A DNA stretch of 64,000 nucleotides from Streptomyces albicerus (GCF_008905045.1 NZ_VWMY01000023.1:1-64000), one strand, 5' to 3'. Positions 34,401-44,294 are shown, counted from the first letter of the stretch. A program made the numbers and translations. The notes: generated by a model from the sequence alone, not told the origin.

Positions 34401-35753
34401 GAGATGGTCGATCCAAAAGCCGTCGGCCTTCTGGGAGTTCCACGTGGTCGACGACGAGATGTCCTTCGTCCGCCACAACTGCACACCGCGCGCCTCACAG
34501 GACGCGGACCACACGTTCCGCACCACGAACTCGGCCTGCAGGATGCTCTTGCCCGCGAACTTCGACACCGGAATCCGATAGAACAGCCGCTTGGTGTCAT
34601 TCGGCTGGCAGTACGCCCACCCGCAATACCCCATACCGGCGTTCGACTCGCCGTTGAACTTCCACTGAGGCGAGGACGCCCAGTACTCCGACGCCATCGT
34701 CCACGCCGTTGCCCTCGGCGAGTACCACTGAGGGTCGATGAACACCGGGTAGGTGGTGTCCTTCCCCTTCAGCACCTCCGCGTCGGGGGTGAGTACCAGC
34801 TCCTTGCCGTCCGCCGGCACGTCGACAGCGACCGGCGCCAGCTTTCCCGACTCACCCGCCGCAGGCTCCTCGGCCGCATCCGCTGGAGCAGCGTCGCCAG
34901 CTGTGGCGGCCGCCGCCTTGGACTGCACGGCCTCGGCACTCTGCCCACTTTCGGCAGCCGTGCTGGAGTCCCACATCATCGGCTTGGGCGCTTCGAACAC
35001 CGCCCCGTTCGCGCCCTGGTCGATCGCTTCCAGACCGCCCCCGGCCGTCTCACGGACCCTCATTCCATCCGCGGTGAGCTTGAGCCGCAGCTCGGACAGC
35101 TCGCCACTGGCCGCGGCTTCCGCCGACTTGACCACCAGCAGCTGGGTGAACCCGTCCTCCTGCGCCCCCATTCGGAGATCCACATCGGGAAGCACGTCGC
35201 GATACGTGGCTGTGGCACCACTCAGTTCCGGCTCCGGCAGTTCACCAGGCCAGGCCAGAGCCAGTTCACGGCCCGCCTTCGTCATCCGCACCAGCGGCGC
35301 ATTACCGCCCGCAGAGAACTCGACCCCCACGGTGGTCGCCTTCGCGGCTACCATCCCGCCCGACGACTTCGCCAAGTCCGTATCTACTGGCTTCCATTCA
35401 CCCCCCACGCGGGCCCGTACCGGCCGCAGATACTCCCGGGCCTCGAGATCACCATCAGGGGTGGCAAAGACATCGCTGCTCTCCCCGCGCAACGACCCGA
35501 CCTCGACGCTCTTGCCAGAACGTTTCGCCTGCGCCAGCGCCTCGTCCGTGGTGACTGGAGTGAGGTTCTCGTCGCCGGCCTGCGCGGCTTGCGCCTGCAC
35601 ACCTCGCGCTTGAGCGGCCGCCGGGCCGACTGTGTCCGCGAGAACCCCCACGGCGAGCGCGGCAACGACCCCGAAGGCCACCACGGGCGGCGTTGGTCTA
35701 TGACGCCGCCGTCTCTTGGCCACAGCACTGCGAACGCCCCGCCCCCGTTGCAT
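31425..35753 (-). CDS. Secreted LamG/concanavalin-type multidomain protein, RHS companion
   Basis: A 1442-residue exported protein. A twin-Arg-rich start (KRRRRHRPTPP) and hydrophobic stretch to AAAQA form the signal. The N-terminal half resembles the DNRLRE-like wall/adhesion modules that accompany actinobacterial RHS proteins (TYPVFIDPQWYSPRATAW, RLFYRIPVSKFAGKSILQAE). A fibronectin-like stretch follows, then three LamG jelly-rolls at about 751-961, 973-1186 and 1193-1441 (YASTDLSVVNTSGGFAVSAW, FTVSAWAKLDKKPDGPAI, FTVTAWAQASATPGDE). It likely anchors or presents the RHS protein at the cell surface (inference). ATG 35753 is used; GTG 35762 is an alternative. It heads the operon behind a clear promoter. 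Confidence 0.85.
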   Translation of the reverse strand: MQRGRGVRSAVAKRRRRHRPTPPVVAFGVVAALAVGVLADTVGPAAAQARGVQAQAAQAGDENLTPVTTDEALAQAKRSGKSVEVGSLRGESSDVFATPDGDLEAREYLRPVRARVGGEWKPVDTDLAKSSGGMVAAKATTVGVEFSAGGNAPLVRMTKAGRELALAWPGELPEPELSGATATYRDVLPDVDLRMGAQEDGFTQLLVVKSAEAAASGELSELRLKLTADGMRVRETAGGGLEAIDQGANGAVFEAPKPMMWDSSTAAESGQSAEAVQSKAAAATAGDAAPADAAEEPAAGESGKLAPVAVDVPADGKELVLTPDAEVLKGKDTTYPVFIDPQWYSPRATAWTMASEYWASSPQWKFNGESNAGMGYCGWAYCQPNDTKRLFYRIPVSKFAGKSILQAEFVVRNVWSASCEARGVQLWRTKDISSSTTWNSQKADGFWIDHLKSESFAHGYDGCAAKDAEFDVKSAVQQAANGKWSTMTFGMRASSESDAKGWKRFSDKAYLRVKYNRPPAQIKMSQLSMEYGGTCKKPDSAARSRSLGTIYADDITDPDGDNVAVQFQAKWDAGDGKGLIVRWKPSVSGSRKSGSGFSIGLPSSIPENKQIHWYARAYDGAQYSPWSYAGDATGCYFYYDTKAPKPPAISSSDYPASDSGNPDDPWFDGIGKYGTFTIAANDSQVTKYWYGINVDPTSGNAITTASGAAKTLKVLPPKVGVNTLYVKSFDAAGNASAPVSYRFRVKAGQPERATWQLDEDAGGSEAKGSTPPRTAALHGGVTPNVSGIRGTAVAFDGTDGYASTDLSVVNTSGGFAVSAWVKLSKMPDGAAVIATQPGNHAPGFELYYSKAYDRWVFNQYKADAADAGIARVMAAQPGGVTADKWTHLVGSYSSGRDMLELFVDGKLVGQTAYSTPWEARRGLQIGAGSYSGVPSAFFPGAVDGLHLFDKPLAQDEVDKLFAQQTVGDPGRPAVAVFDLDEPADATEITGHGGVLPAKYNGGVTTGVPGVAGKAAKFNGTDGYAKIGQTSGPHVNTSRSFTVSAWAKLDKKPDGPAIITAQAGKFAPGFELYYTQAYDRWAVNQYSSDAADATPVRAMQPEGTTARVGEWVHLVGVHDTIANTLTLYVNGTKAGSTALSGAFYADQSMYIGADNYGGQIRSYFPGTIDDVRLLDRPVSADEVKQMLKQRPLVKGRWKFEDVTDTATTPDDTAEGNTMDLRSGAKAGPGFIDLGGVELDGVDDYGATSRIPVDTTGSFTVTAWAQASATPGDEVALVSADGTRTSAFAVRYAPDANDPEGLGRWRLSLPAQDSDAAAVSEADNGNFNDVRDWNHLAVVYDGFAKEVRLYVNGNIEEVACADADGDAAPDQAGCTDLVPWAENALSFKAPGALQVGRAKQAGTFGEYFPGLVDDVWAFEGPLTDAQIEKLAASWFDVPTQVPGS

Positions 35754-35794
35754 GAACCCCACCCCAACGTCACAGAAATCTCACAAGTGCGCAG

Positions 35795-35823
35795 AGTTAA
35801 CGTTCATGACGCGACGTCGTCAA
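35795..35823 (-). promoter_or_regulatory. Housekeeping-type promoter of the LamG-RHS-immunity operon
   Basis: On the minus strand TTGACG (35823-35818), 17-bp spacer, TTAACT (35800-35795). Transcription would start near 35788, giving a ~35-base leader. The flank up to 35930 is clearly AT-richer than neighbours. Confidence 0.65.
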
Positions 35824-36171
35824 GAGCGGCTTACGCCACACCAGTGGAAGTGCCCCTTTTGAGGTCATTGGCAATTGGCGTGATTACACCTTGGCCTCAA
35901 CTCGCCACCATCTACCGCGAATCGACGTGAGTGCGGGACCACGTAGACACTCAGTCACCACGGGTCCAGATAAGAAACAAAACTCCCAGCACCGTCAAGC
36001 CCAAGGCCCACTCGCGTCCGGCGCATCACAGCGCAGCAGACGACGGCAATCGCATACGGCATAGACGGAATTCGCCAACGAACGCACCGTGCGTGGCGGC
36101 ACCGCCCTCATCCGAACACCCGCCGGAGACTGGCCCAGGCATCAGCGGGACTCCAAAACCCCACCCACCTT

Positions 36172-36387
36172 GGCCTTCCAGCCACGCCGACCGAACCAGC
36201 AAAGATCCAGCAACCGGGAAACCCCGCCCGCATTCAACTAGCAGACAGCAACGCCCTGACCTGCACAAACACTTTGCCGTAATTCGCGAACCCAGACCTT
36301 GAACGTTCCGCCGCAACGCACCGATCTGAGCAGCAAATCGCCCCCTGACCTGCACCAACGCAGACCAGGGGGCGATTCGACGCGGAA

Positions 36388-36406
<19 letters not shown>
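36172..36406 (-). repeat. Direct repeat C, copy 3, overlapping the 3' end of ychF
   Basis: A ~235-bp match to copies 1 and 2. Its last 19 bp (36388-36406) are the stop codon and final codons of ychF, so this is the copy attached to the intact host gene. The rest is the ychF terminator and downstream sequence. The stretch 35830-36171 shows no gene. Confidence 0.85.
36336..36377 (-). terminator. ychF terminator
   Basis: Perfect arms of 12 bp (aatcgccccctg and caggggg continued to gcgatt) close an 18-base loop; the stem begins 11 bases past the ychF stop. The same hairpin is conserved in repeat copies 1 (with wobble changes) and 2. Confidence 0.75.
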
Positions 36407-37476
<1,070 letters not shown>

Positions 37477-37682
37477 GTTGCGACTTCCCGTACGTGAGGA
37501 TGCGGACTATGGAGGACTGGGGCTGGGGTGGGCCCGGGTCCTTCTGCGTGATGCGCGGGCCGATCCACCAGTCTACGGCGTGCGTGACCTCGCACCGGCG
37601 ACGTATCGAACGCTTGGCCAAGGTCGGCCAAAGGGCGTGTCTCAGGGCCCATTCCACACATAACCCGACCTAAGTTGGACCA

Positions 37683-38267
37683 GTGGAGCAACACAGAACG
37701 CGTCCCCCTCAGTCACAGCCGCTGCGACGCGGCACGCCCCTTCCCCCGCAGGCCGGGCGGGGTGGAGCACGTACGGCCCGGCAAGCGGGGGCCGGTGTTC
37801 CGCGGCCCGCGCCGACCGTGCCACCGCTGGTGCGGGCGGCACGCAGATTCCCGAACCCCCGGCTCACCGGTCTGGGCAGCGGGCTGTTCTGCACCGCGTC
37901 GATGTTCGCGCTGGCCTGCCTCGACCAGCTGCTGTTCGGGGCATCGCTCGTGGTCTACGGGGTGCTGTTCCTGCCGGTCTGCGCGCTCACCGCCGTGTGG
38001 GTGCGGCGGGCCGACCTCGTCACCGCGGTCGTCGCCGTGCCGATCGCCTTCGCCGTCGGGCTGCTGCCCATCGCCGACAGCAGTGGCGGGCTCGGGGGAC
38101 GGCTGATGGGGCTGGTCACCGCTCTCGCGACGCACGCCGGGTGGTTGTACGGGGGTACGTTGATCGCCGGGCTCATCGTGACGGTGCGCAAGGTGCGGAT
38201 GATGAGCCGGAGGGCTGCACAGCGGCGGGCTGCGGAGGTGGCTCAGCCTCGGCGTCGTACGGCCTGA
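37683..38267 (+). CDS. DUF6542 domain membrane protein
   Basis: A 194-residue protein: Pro/Arg-rich cytoplasmic start (1-55) and four membrane helices in the DUF6542 pattern (LTGLGSGLFCTASMFALACL, LLFGASLVVYGVLFLPVCAL, AVPIAFAVGLLPIA, and a C-terminal helix before Arg-rich tail). Function is unknown. GTG 37683 is used. It is divergent from ychF and convergent with ppgK, a placement I recognise from other Streptomyces. Confidence 0.8.
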   Translation: MEQHRTRPPQSQPLRRGTPLPPQAGRGGARTARQAGAGVPRPAPTVPPLVRAARRFPNPRLTGLGSGLFCTASMFALACLDQLLFGASLVVYGVLFLPVCALTAVWVRRADLVTAVVAVPIAFAVGLLPIADSSGGLGGRLMGLVTALATHAGWLYGGTLIAGLIVTVRKVRMMSRRAAQRRAAEVAQPRRRTA

Positions 38268-38444
38268 GTGTCGTACAGCCTGAGTCTCGTGCCTGCCTTC
38301 CCGCCCGCCCGAATTCCTCTGCTCAACGGGCGCCGCCCGGATCGCCGGACCGAGCGAGCGCCGCTCGCCGCCGCTCGACAGTGACTGCCGCCCCGCCCGA
38401 GGCCCGAGCCCGACGCCGCCCATCGGGCTCGGCTGGCGTGCGGA

Positions 38445-39191
38445 CTATCCCGCCTTCGCCGCCCGCATCGCCGCCCCCACGATCCCCGCGTTGTTCTGCA
38501 GCTGTGCCGGCACGATCTCTGCCTTGATGTCCTCGATCAGCGGCAGGAACTTGTGGGACTTGCGGCTGACGCCGCCGCCGATGATGAAGAGCTCGGGCGA
38601 GAAGAGCATCTCCACATGGGCGAGGTACTTCTGGACGCGCCGGGCCCAGTGCTCCCAGGTGAGGTCGTGGTCCTCCTTGGCCTTGGTGGAGGCGTGCTTC
38701 TCCGCGTCGTGGCCGTTCAGCTCGAGATGGCCCAGCTCCGTGTTCGGAACGAGGGCGCCGTCCACGAAGAGCGCGCTGCCGATCCCCGTACCGAAGGTGA
38801 GGAGGATGACCGTGCCCTGCCGGTCACGGCCCGCGCCGAACTGCATCTCGGCGACGCCCGCCGCGTCCGCGTCGTTCAGCAGCGTCACCGGCAGTCCGCC
38901 CAGCCGGTCGCTGAGCAGGGCGCGCGCGTCGGTGTCGATCCAGTTCTTGTCCACGTTGGCGGCCGTGCGGATGGTGGCGCCGCCGGTGACCACGCCCGGG
39001 AAGGTGATCCCGACCGGGCCCGTCCAGCCGAAGTGGCCGACGACCTCCTTCACGCCGTCCGCCACCGCGCCGGGCGTCGAGGGCTGCGGCGTGAGCACCT
39101 TGTAGCGCTCCTCCGCCAGGTCGCCGCGGTCAAGGTCCACGGGCGCGCCCTTGATCCCTGATCCGCCGATGTCCACACCGAAGATCTGCAT
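38445..39191 (-). CDS. ppgK: Polyphosphate glucokinase
   Basis: A 248-residue ROK-type kinase that phosphorylates glucose with polyphosphate or ATP. DIGGSGIKG (7-15) is the phosphate-1 motif, LLTFGTGIGSALFVDG the phosphate-2/ROK region, and ELGHLELNG carries sugar-binding His/Glu. Length is typical. It follows ispH by 29 bases on the same strand, so both share a transcript. Confidence 0.95.
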   Translation of the reverse strand: MQIFGVDIGGSGIKGAPVDLDRGDLAEERYKVLTPQPSTPGAVADGVKEVVGHFGWTGPVGITFPGVVTGGATIRTAANVDKNWIDTDARALLSDRLGGLPVTLLNDADAAGVAEMQFGAGRDRQGTVILLTFGTGIGSALFVDGALVPNTELGHLELNGHDAEKHASTKAKEDHDLTWEHWARRVQKYLAHVEMLFSPELFIIGGGVSRKSHKFLPLIEDIKAEIVPAQLQNNAGIVGAAMRAAKAG

Positions 39192-39220
39192 GGCCCTACG
39201 TTACGTCGTACGACTGACAG

Positions 39221-40228
39221 TCACTCGGCCGCGGGGGTGGTCCCCGTGCGCTCCGCCACCAGGGCCGCCGCCTCCGCGCGCAGGTCGCGGCGGAGTTCCT
39301 TGGGGAGGGAGAAGGTGATGGACTCCTCGGCCGCCTTGACGATCTCGACGTCCTCGTAGCCGCGGGCGGTGAGGTATTCCAGGACCTGCTCGACGAGGAT
39401 CTCGGGCACGGAGGCGCCGGAGGTGACACCGACCGTCGAGACACCCTCCAGCCAGGACTCGTCGATCTCGTCGGCGTAGTCCACGAGGTACGCCTCGCGC
39501 GCGCCGGCGAGCTTGGCGACCTCGACGAGCCGCTTGGAGTTCGAGGAGTTGCGCGAACCGACCACGATGACGAGCTCGGCCTCGGCGCCCATCTGCTTGA
39601 CGGCGAGCTGACGGTTCTGCGTGGCGTAGCAGATGTCGTCGCTGGGCGGGGAGATGAGCTGCGGGAACTTCTCCTTCAGCGCGTCCACCGTCTCCATGGT
39701 CTCGTCCACGGAGAGCGTGGTCTGGGAGAGCCAGACCACCTTGGACGGGTCGCGGACCTCGACCTTGGCGACGTCCTTGGGACCGTCGACCAGCGTGATG
39801 TGCTCGGGCGCCTCTCCGGACGTACCGATGACTTCCTCGTGGCCCTCGTGACCGATCAGCAGGATGTCGTAGTCCTCGCCCGCGAACCGGACGGCTTCCT
39901 TGTGGACCTTGGTGACCAGCGGGCAGGTCGCGTCGATGGTGGCGAGCTTGCCGGCCGCGGCCTCGTCGTGGACGACCGGGGCGACCCCGTGCGCCGAGAA
40001 CATGACGATGGACCCCTCGGGGACCTCCTCCGTCTGCTCGACGAAAATCGCACCCTTCTTTTCCAGGGTCTGCACGACGTACTTGTTGTGGACGATCTCG
40101 TGGCGGACATAGATCGGGGCCCCGTACTGCTCCAGGGCTTTCTCGACGGCGATCACGGCACGGTCGACACCCGCGCAGTAGCCACGGGGAGCGGCGAGCA
40201 GGACACGGCGGCCAGTCGAAGCAGTCAT
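39221..40228 (-). CDS. ispH: 4-hydroxy-3-methylbut-2-enyl diphosphate reductase
   Basis: A 335-residue IspH (LytB) that makes IPP and DMAPP in the last step of the MEP pathway. The three [4Fe-4S] cysteines are visible in PRGYCAGVDRA, IDATCPLVTKVHKE and DDICYATQNRQ. GSRNSSNS and VTSGASVPE are also family motifs. ATG 40228 has a GGGG site upstream and matches the usual MTAS start; ATG 40237 would add three residues. First gene of an ispH-ppgK operon. Confidence 0.97.
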   Translation of the reverse strand: MTASTGRRVLLAAPRGYCAGVDRAVIAVEKALEQYGAPIYVRHEIVHNKYVVQTLEKKGAIFVEQTEEVPEGSIVMFSAHGVAPVVHDEAAAGKLATIDATCPLVTKVHKEAVRFAGEDYDILLIGHEGHEEVIGTSGEAPEHITLVDGPKDVAKVEVRDPSKVVWLSQTTLSVDETMETVDALKEKFPQLISPPSDDICYATQNRQLAVKQMGAEAELVIVVGSRNSSNSKRLVEVAKLAGAREAYLVDYADEIDESWLEGVSTVGVTSGASVPEILVEQVLEYLTARGYEDVEIVKAAEESITFSLPKELRRDLRAEAAALVAERTGTTPAAE

Positions 40229-40342
40229 GCACCCCATCGTAAGGCCGCGCCCGGCGGGTCAGAGATCGCCGCCTTGGGGACACTGACGGAGAGCTGGGGA
40301 GCTGGGAGGGGTGGGGCCAGACGCGACTCTCGGGAGGCATGA

Positions 40343-41713
40343 ATGTCCGGCACGGAGACCTCGGCCCGCGCGGCCGACGAGGAACAGGGGCTGCGGCGCA
40401 GCCTCGGATTCCGCGACCTGGTCGTCTACGGGCTGCTGTTCATCGCCCCCATGGCGCCGGTCGGAGTCTTCGGGACCCTGGACGCCAAGTCGCACGGGGC
40501 GGTCGCGCTGGTCTACGTCGTCGCCACGGTCGCGATGGCGTTCACCGCCTTCAGCTACGCCCAGATGGTGCGTGTGGTCCCCCAGGCCGGCTCGGTGTTC
40601 GCCTACGCGCGCGTGGGGCTCGGAAAAGAGGCGGGGTTCATCGCCGGGTGGATGGCGATGCTGGACTACCTCCTCATCCCCGCGGTGGCGTACCTCTTCT
40701 CCGGGATCGCGATGAACTCCCTGGTCCCGGAGGTCTCGCGGTGGGTGTGGACCGCGCTCGCCGTCGTCATCACGACGCTGCTGAACCTGTGGGGCGTACG
40801 GGCCGCCGCGCGCGTCGGTTTCCTGGTGCTCGCGATGGAAATCGTGGTCCTCCTTGTCTTCATCGTGTCGGCGGTCGTCGTCCTCGCGCGCGACGGGGCG
40901 GAGCGTGGCTGGCTGTCGCCGCTTTCGGGTGACGGCTCTCAGGGGGCGTTCGCGCTGTCGGCGGTCGTCGGCGCGGTGTCGATCGCTGTGCTCTCCTACC
41001 TCGGCTTCGACGCCATCGCCTCCTTCGCCGAGGAGGTGACCGGCAGTTCGGAGAGGGTGGCCAGGGCGGTGCTGTTCTGTCTGGCCCTCGCCGGTGTGCT
41101 GTTCATCGCGCAGACGTATCTCATCGCCCTTCTCGAACCGATGTCGTCCGCGCAGCTCGCCGCCGAGCCGGCCAAGCAGGGGTCGGCCTTCTACGACGCC
41201 GTGGACACCTCCGTCGGTACGTGGCTGCACGATCTTGTGGCGGTGAGCAAGGCGATCGGGGCGGCGTTCGCCGCGCTGGCCGGGCAGGCTGCCGCGGGGC
41301 GGCTGCTGTTCGCGATGTCCCGGGACCGGCGGCTGCCGCGGGCTCTGTCGAGGACGGACTCCGGGGTGCCGCGGGTCGCTCTGCTCTGCGCGGCCGTCAT
41401 CACTCTGGTCGCCGCGGTGTGGGCCGCGCGGCGGGACGACGGGATGGACCACCTGGTGTCGGTGGTCGACATCGGGGCGCTGACCGCGTTCACGCTGCTG
41501 CACGCGAGCGTGGTCGGGTGGTTCGCCGTCCGGCGCCGGGGTGGGGCGGTGGTCTGGTGGCGTCACATCCTGATCCCGGTCGTCGGCGCCGCGATCACCC
41601 TCGCCGTGATCGTCGAGGCGTCGGGGACGGCGCAGGTCGTGGGCACGATCTGGTTCGCGGTGGGGGTTGCGGTGCTGCTGGCGCAGCGGGGGCGGACGGC
41701 TGGGGAGGGCTGA
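40343..41713 (+). CDS. APC family amino acid permease
   Basis: A 456-residue membrane protein with about twelve helices. The first helix carries the APC substrate-site break (LVVYGLLFIAPMAPVGVFG) and helix 6-like SYLGFDAIASFAEE is characteristic of amino-acid-polyamine-organocation transporters. GGGAGG precedes the ATG. It is divergent from ispH. The amino acid or amine transported is not evident. Confidence 0.9.
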   Translation: MSGTETSARAADEEQGLRRSLGFRDLVVYGLLFIAPMAPVGVFGTLDAKSHGAVALVYVVATVAMAFTAFSYAQMVRVVPQAGSVFAYARVGLGKEAGFIAGWMAMLDYLLIPAVAYLFSGIAMNSLVPEVSRWVWTALAVVITTLLNLWGVRAAARVGFLVLAMEIVVLLVFIVSAVVVLARDGAERGWLSPLSGDGSQGAFALSAVVGAVSIAVLSYLGFDAIASFAEEVTGSSERVARAVLFCLALAGVLFIAQTYLIALLEPMSSAQLAAEPAKQGSAFYDAVDTSVGTWLHDLVAVSKAIGAAFAALAGQAAAGRLLFAMSRDRRLPRALSRTDSGVPRVALLCAAVITLVAAVWAARRDDGMDHLVSVVDIGALTAFTLLHASVVGWFAVRRRGGAVVWWRHILIPVVGAAITLAVIVEASGTAQVVGTIWFAVGVAVLLAQRGRTAGEG

Positions 41714-41722
41714 CCCACTTGG

Positions 41723-41860
41723 TTTTCGCCCCCGCCGCCCCTACCCGTCCCATCCCTGGGGGCTGCGCCCCCACACCCCCGCTTCATCGGCCTGAACGGC
41801 CTCGTCCTCAAACGCCGGACGGGCTGAAAGCAGGGCGCGGGGAACTGCGCGACCAGCCAC
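41723..41860 (+). repeat. Dispersed repeat family A (copy A2) with a family B fragment
   Basis: It starts 10 bp after the permease stop: ccgccgcccctacccgtccc, hairpin tgggggc-tgc-gccccca, then cggcctgaacggcctcgtcc and cggacgggctga. From 41832 a cgcggggaactgcgcgacca fragment follows, also found at 49816. Likely the permease terminator. Confidence 0.65.
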
Positions 41861-41940
41861 CGACCACCCGCAGCCGCCAACTCCCCGAACCCACCACAAC
41901 CCTCGGCGGCATTGTCCGAGCCGGCGGCTACGCTCGCAGC

Positions 41941-43149
41941 ATGGCTCTCAACACGTCCGCGGACGCCCCGCTGCCCGTCGGTGAGGTGTCGCGGCTCATC
42001 GGGGGGTGGATCGACCGGCTCGGCGCGGTGTGGGTCGAGGGGCAGATCACCCAGTTGTCGCGGCGCCCGGGCGCGGGTGTCGTCTTTCTGACGCTGCGCG
42101 ACCCGTCGTACGACATCTCCGTGAGCGTGACCTGCTACCGGCAGGTGTTCGACGCGGTCGCCGACGTGGTGAGCGAGGGCGCCCGTGTCGTCGTACACGC
42201 GAAACCCGAGTGGTACGCGCCGCGCGGGCAGCTGTCGCTCCGGGCCGCCGAGATAAAGCCCGTCGGGGTCGGTGAACTGCTGGCCCGGCTCGAGCAGTTG
42301 AAGAAGTCCCTGGCCGCCGAAGGGCTGTTCGCGCCCGAGCGCAAGAAGCCGCTCCCCTTCCTGCCCCAGCTCATCGGGCTCGTCTGCGGCCGCGCCTCCG
42401 CCGCCGAGCGGGACGTGCTCGAGAACGCACGCCACCGCTGGCCCGCCGTCCGCTTCGAGGTGCGCAACGTCGCCGTGCAGGGCGTCCACGCGGTCCCCCA
42501 GGTCGTCCAGGCCGTGAAGGACCTGGACGCGCTCGACGAGGTCGACGTGATCGTCGTGGCGCGCGGCGGCGGCAGTGTGGAGGACCTGCTCCCGTTCTCG
42601 GACGAGCAGCTCGTACGGGCGGTCGCGTCCTGCCGTACGCCCGTCGTGTCGGCCATCGGCCACGAGCCCGACAACCCACTGCTGGACTACGTGGCCGACC
42701 TGCGCGCCTCCACCCCCACCGACGCCGCGAAGAAGGTCGTACCGGACGTCGGCGAGGAGTATGAGCGCGTCCAGTTCCTGCGGGACCGCGCCCGCCGCTG
42801 CGTCCAGTCCTTCATCGAGAGGGAGGAGCGGGGGCTCGCCCATGCGCTGGCCCGCCCGTCGATAGAGGATCCGCACCGGATGGTCGACGAGCGGGCGGAC
42901 CATGTCGCAGCGCTCCTCGACCGTGGCCGGCGCACGCTCGGCCACCTCCTCGACCGCGCCGACTCGGAGCTGACGCACACCCACGCGCGCGTGGTGGCCC
43001 TCTCCCCCGCCGCGACCCTCAAGCGGGGCTACGCGGTGCTGCAGAAGTCCGACGGCCACGCGGTCCGGAACCCGGACGAGGTGACGGCGGACGAACCCCT
43101 GCGGGCGCGGGTCGCCGAGGGTGAGTTCACGGTACGAGTCGATGCTTAG
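41941..43149 (+). CDS. xseA: Exodeoxyribonuclease VII large subunit
   Basis: A 402-residue subunit with an N-terminal OB-fold (VWVEGQITQLSRRPGAGVVF, about 28-110), the catalytic domain (VIVVARGGGSVEDLLPFSDE, AIGHEPDNPLLDYVAD, RASTPTDAA) and a long coiled-coil region before the C-terminal beta-hairpin (LSPAATLKRGYAVLQK). With XseB it degrades single-stranded DNA. ATG 41941 is the family start. xseB follows after 9 bases. Confidence 0.97.
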   Translation: MALNTSADAPLPVGEVSRLIGGWIDRLGAVWVEGQITQLSRRPGAGVVFLTLRDPSYDISVSVTCYRQVFDAVADVVSEGARVVVHAKPEWYAPRGQLSLRAAEIKPVGVGELLARLEQLKKSLAAEGLFAPERKKPLPFLPQLIGLVCGRASAAERDVLENARHRWPAVRFEVRNVAVQGVHAVPQVVQAVKDLDALDEVDVIVVARGGGSVEDLLPFSDEQLVRAVASCRTPVVSAIGHEPDNPLLDYVADLRASTPTDAAKKVVPDVGEEYERVQFLRDRARRCVQSFIEREERGLAHALARPSIEDPHRMVDERADHVAALLDRGRRTLGHLLDRADSELTHTHARVVALSPAATLKRGYAVLQKSDGHAVRNPDEVTADEPLRARVAEGEFTVRVDA

Positions 43150-43158
43150 GGTGGGCGC

Positions 43159-43401
43159 ATGACCAGCAAGACGGACGAGGCGCTCGGGTACGAGCAGGCG
43201 CGGGACGAGCTCATCGAGGTCGTACGACGCCTGGAGGCGGGCGGTACGACACTCGAGGAGTCGCTCGCCCTGTGGGAGCGGGGCGAGGAGTTGGCGAAGG
43301 TGTGCCGGCGCTGGCTGGACGGGGCCCGCGCGCGCCTCGACGCGGCGCTGGCCGAGGAGGCTGCGGAGGGGGCGGCGGCGGAGGACGACGACTCGGAGTA
43401 G
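43159..43401 (+). CDS. xseB: Exodeoxyribonuclease VII small subunit
   Basis: An 80-residue helical protein with the XseB pattern GYEQARDELIEVVRRLEAGG followed by TTLEESLALWERGEELAKVC. Several copies wrap the XseA helices. The acidic C-tail is typical of Streptomyces. Operon with xseA. Confidence 0.95.
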   Translation: MTSKTDEALGYEQARDELIEVVRRLEAGGTTLEESLALWERGEELAKVCRRWLDGARARLDAALAEEAAEGAAAEDDDSE

Positions 43402-43573
43402 GACTCCGGCTAGCCCGAGACCTGCTGGTTCGCAGGCGCCCCCCAAAAAAAGCCCGCGATCCCCTTGTTCACAGCCGCCGCGGTCACCGAAGGCCCGCTC
43501 CCTGTGCCCACCGCTCACAGCGGCTTCGCCGACCCCCTGACCTGTGAACCGGATCACTCTGCTCCAGTTTTGG

Positions 43574-43602
43574 TTGAACATTAAACCTCATCGACGTACT
43601 GT
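43574..43602 (+). promoter_or_regulatory. Promoter of the malonic semialdehyde reductase gene
   Basis: TTGAAC (43574-43579), 17-bp spacer, TACTGT (43597-43602); transcription would begin near 43609, giving a ~70-base leader that contains a tandem 19-bp duplication. Confidence 0.6.
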
Positions 43603-43626
43603 CGGACATGTCAGCCGGTCCCCCAC

Positions 43627-43664
43627 TGGATCCGACGCACATCTCTGGATCCGACGCACATCTC
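43627..43664 (+). repeat. Perfect 19-bp tandem duplication in a 5' leader
   Basis: tggatccgacgcacatctc occurs twice without gap (43627-43645, 43646-43664), 16 bp before the next start codon. Either a recent slippage or an RNA-level control element. Confidence 0.85.
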
Positions 43665-43679
43665 CGAGAAGGTTCATCC

Positions 43680-44270
43680 ATGTCCCTCGTTCTTGACCCC
43701 GCCGCCCAGGACCTGCTCTTCCGCGAGGCCCGCACCGCCAACACGTTCACCGACGAGCCGGTGACCGAGGAGCAGGTGCAGGCGATCTACGACCTGGTCA
43801 AGTACGGCCCGACCGCCTTCAACCAGTCCCCGCTCCGCATCACCCTGGTCCGTTCCGGCGAGGCCCGCGAGCGCCTCGTGAAGCACATGGCCGAGGGCAA
43901 CCAGCCGAAGACGGCCACCGCCCCGCTCGTCGCGATCCTGTCCGCGGACAACGAGTTCCACGAGGAACTTCCGCACCTCTTCCCGCACTTCCCGCAGGCC
44001 AAGGACGTCTTCTTCGCCGAGCGTCCGGCCCGTGAGGGTGCCGCCTCCCTCAACGCCGCGCTGCAGGCCGCGTACTTCATCATCGGCATCCGCGCCGCGG
44101 GTCTCGCCGCCGGACCGATGACGGGCTTGGACTTCGCCGGCGTCCAGAAGGAGTTCCTGGACGGCGACCACACCCCGCTGATGGTGATCAACATCGGCAG
44201 GCCGGCCGAGGACGCCTGGTTCCCGCGCTCCCCGCGCCTGGAGGCCGACCAGGTCATCACGACGGTCTGA
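43680..44270 (+). CDS. Malonic semialdehyde reductase (nitroreductase fold)
   Basis: A 196-residue FMN-type nitroreductase-fold protein of the RutE/HadB group: TANTFTDEPVTEEQVQAIYD at the N-terminus, YGPTAFNQSPLR as the flavin/substrate loop, and AGLAAGPMTGLDFAGVQKEF near the C-terminus. Family enzymes reduce malonic semialdehyde to 3-hydroxypropionate. GAGAAGG stands 6 bases before the ATG. Single gene with own promoter; a bidirectional terminator follows. Confidence 0.88.
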   Translation: MSLVLDPAAQDLLFREARTANTFTDEPVTEEQVQAIYDLVKYGPTAFNQSPLRITLVRSGEARERLVKHMAEGNQPKTATAPLVAILSADNEFHEELPHLFPHFPQAKDVFFAERPAREGAASLNAALQAAYFIIGIRAAGLAAGPMTGLDFAGVQKEFLDGDHTPLMVINIGRPAEDAWFPRSPRLEADQVITTV

Positions 44271-44294
44271 CCTTCGCGACCCACGGACACGTGT

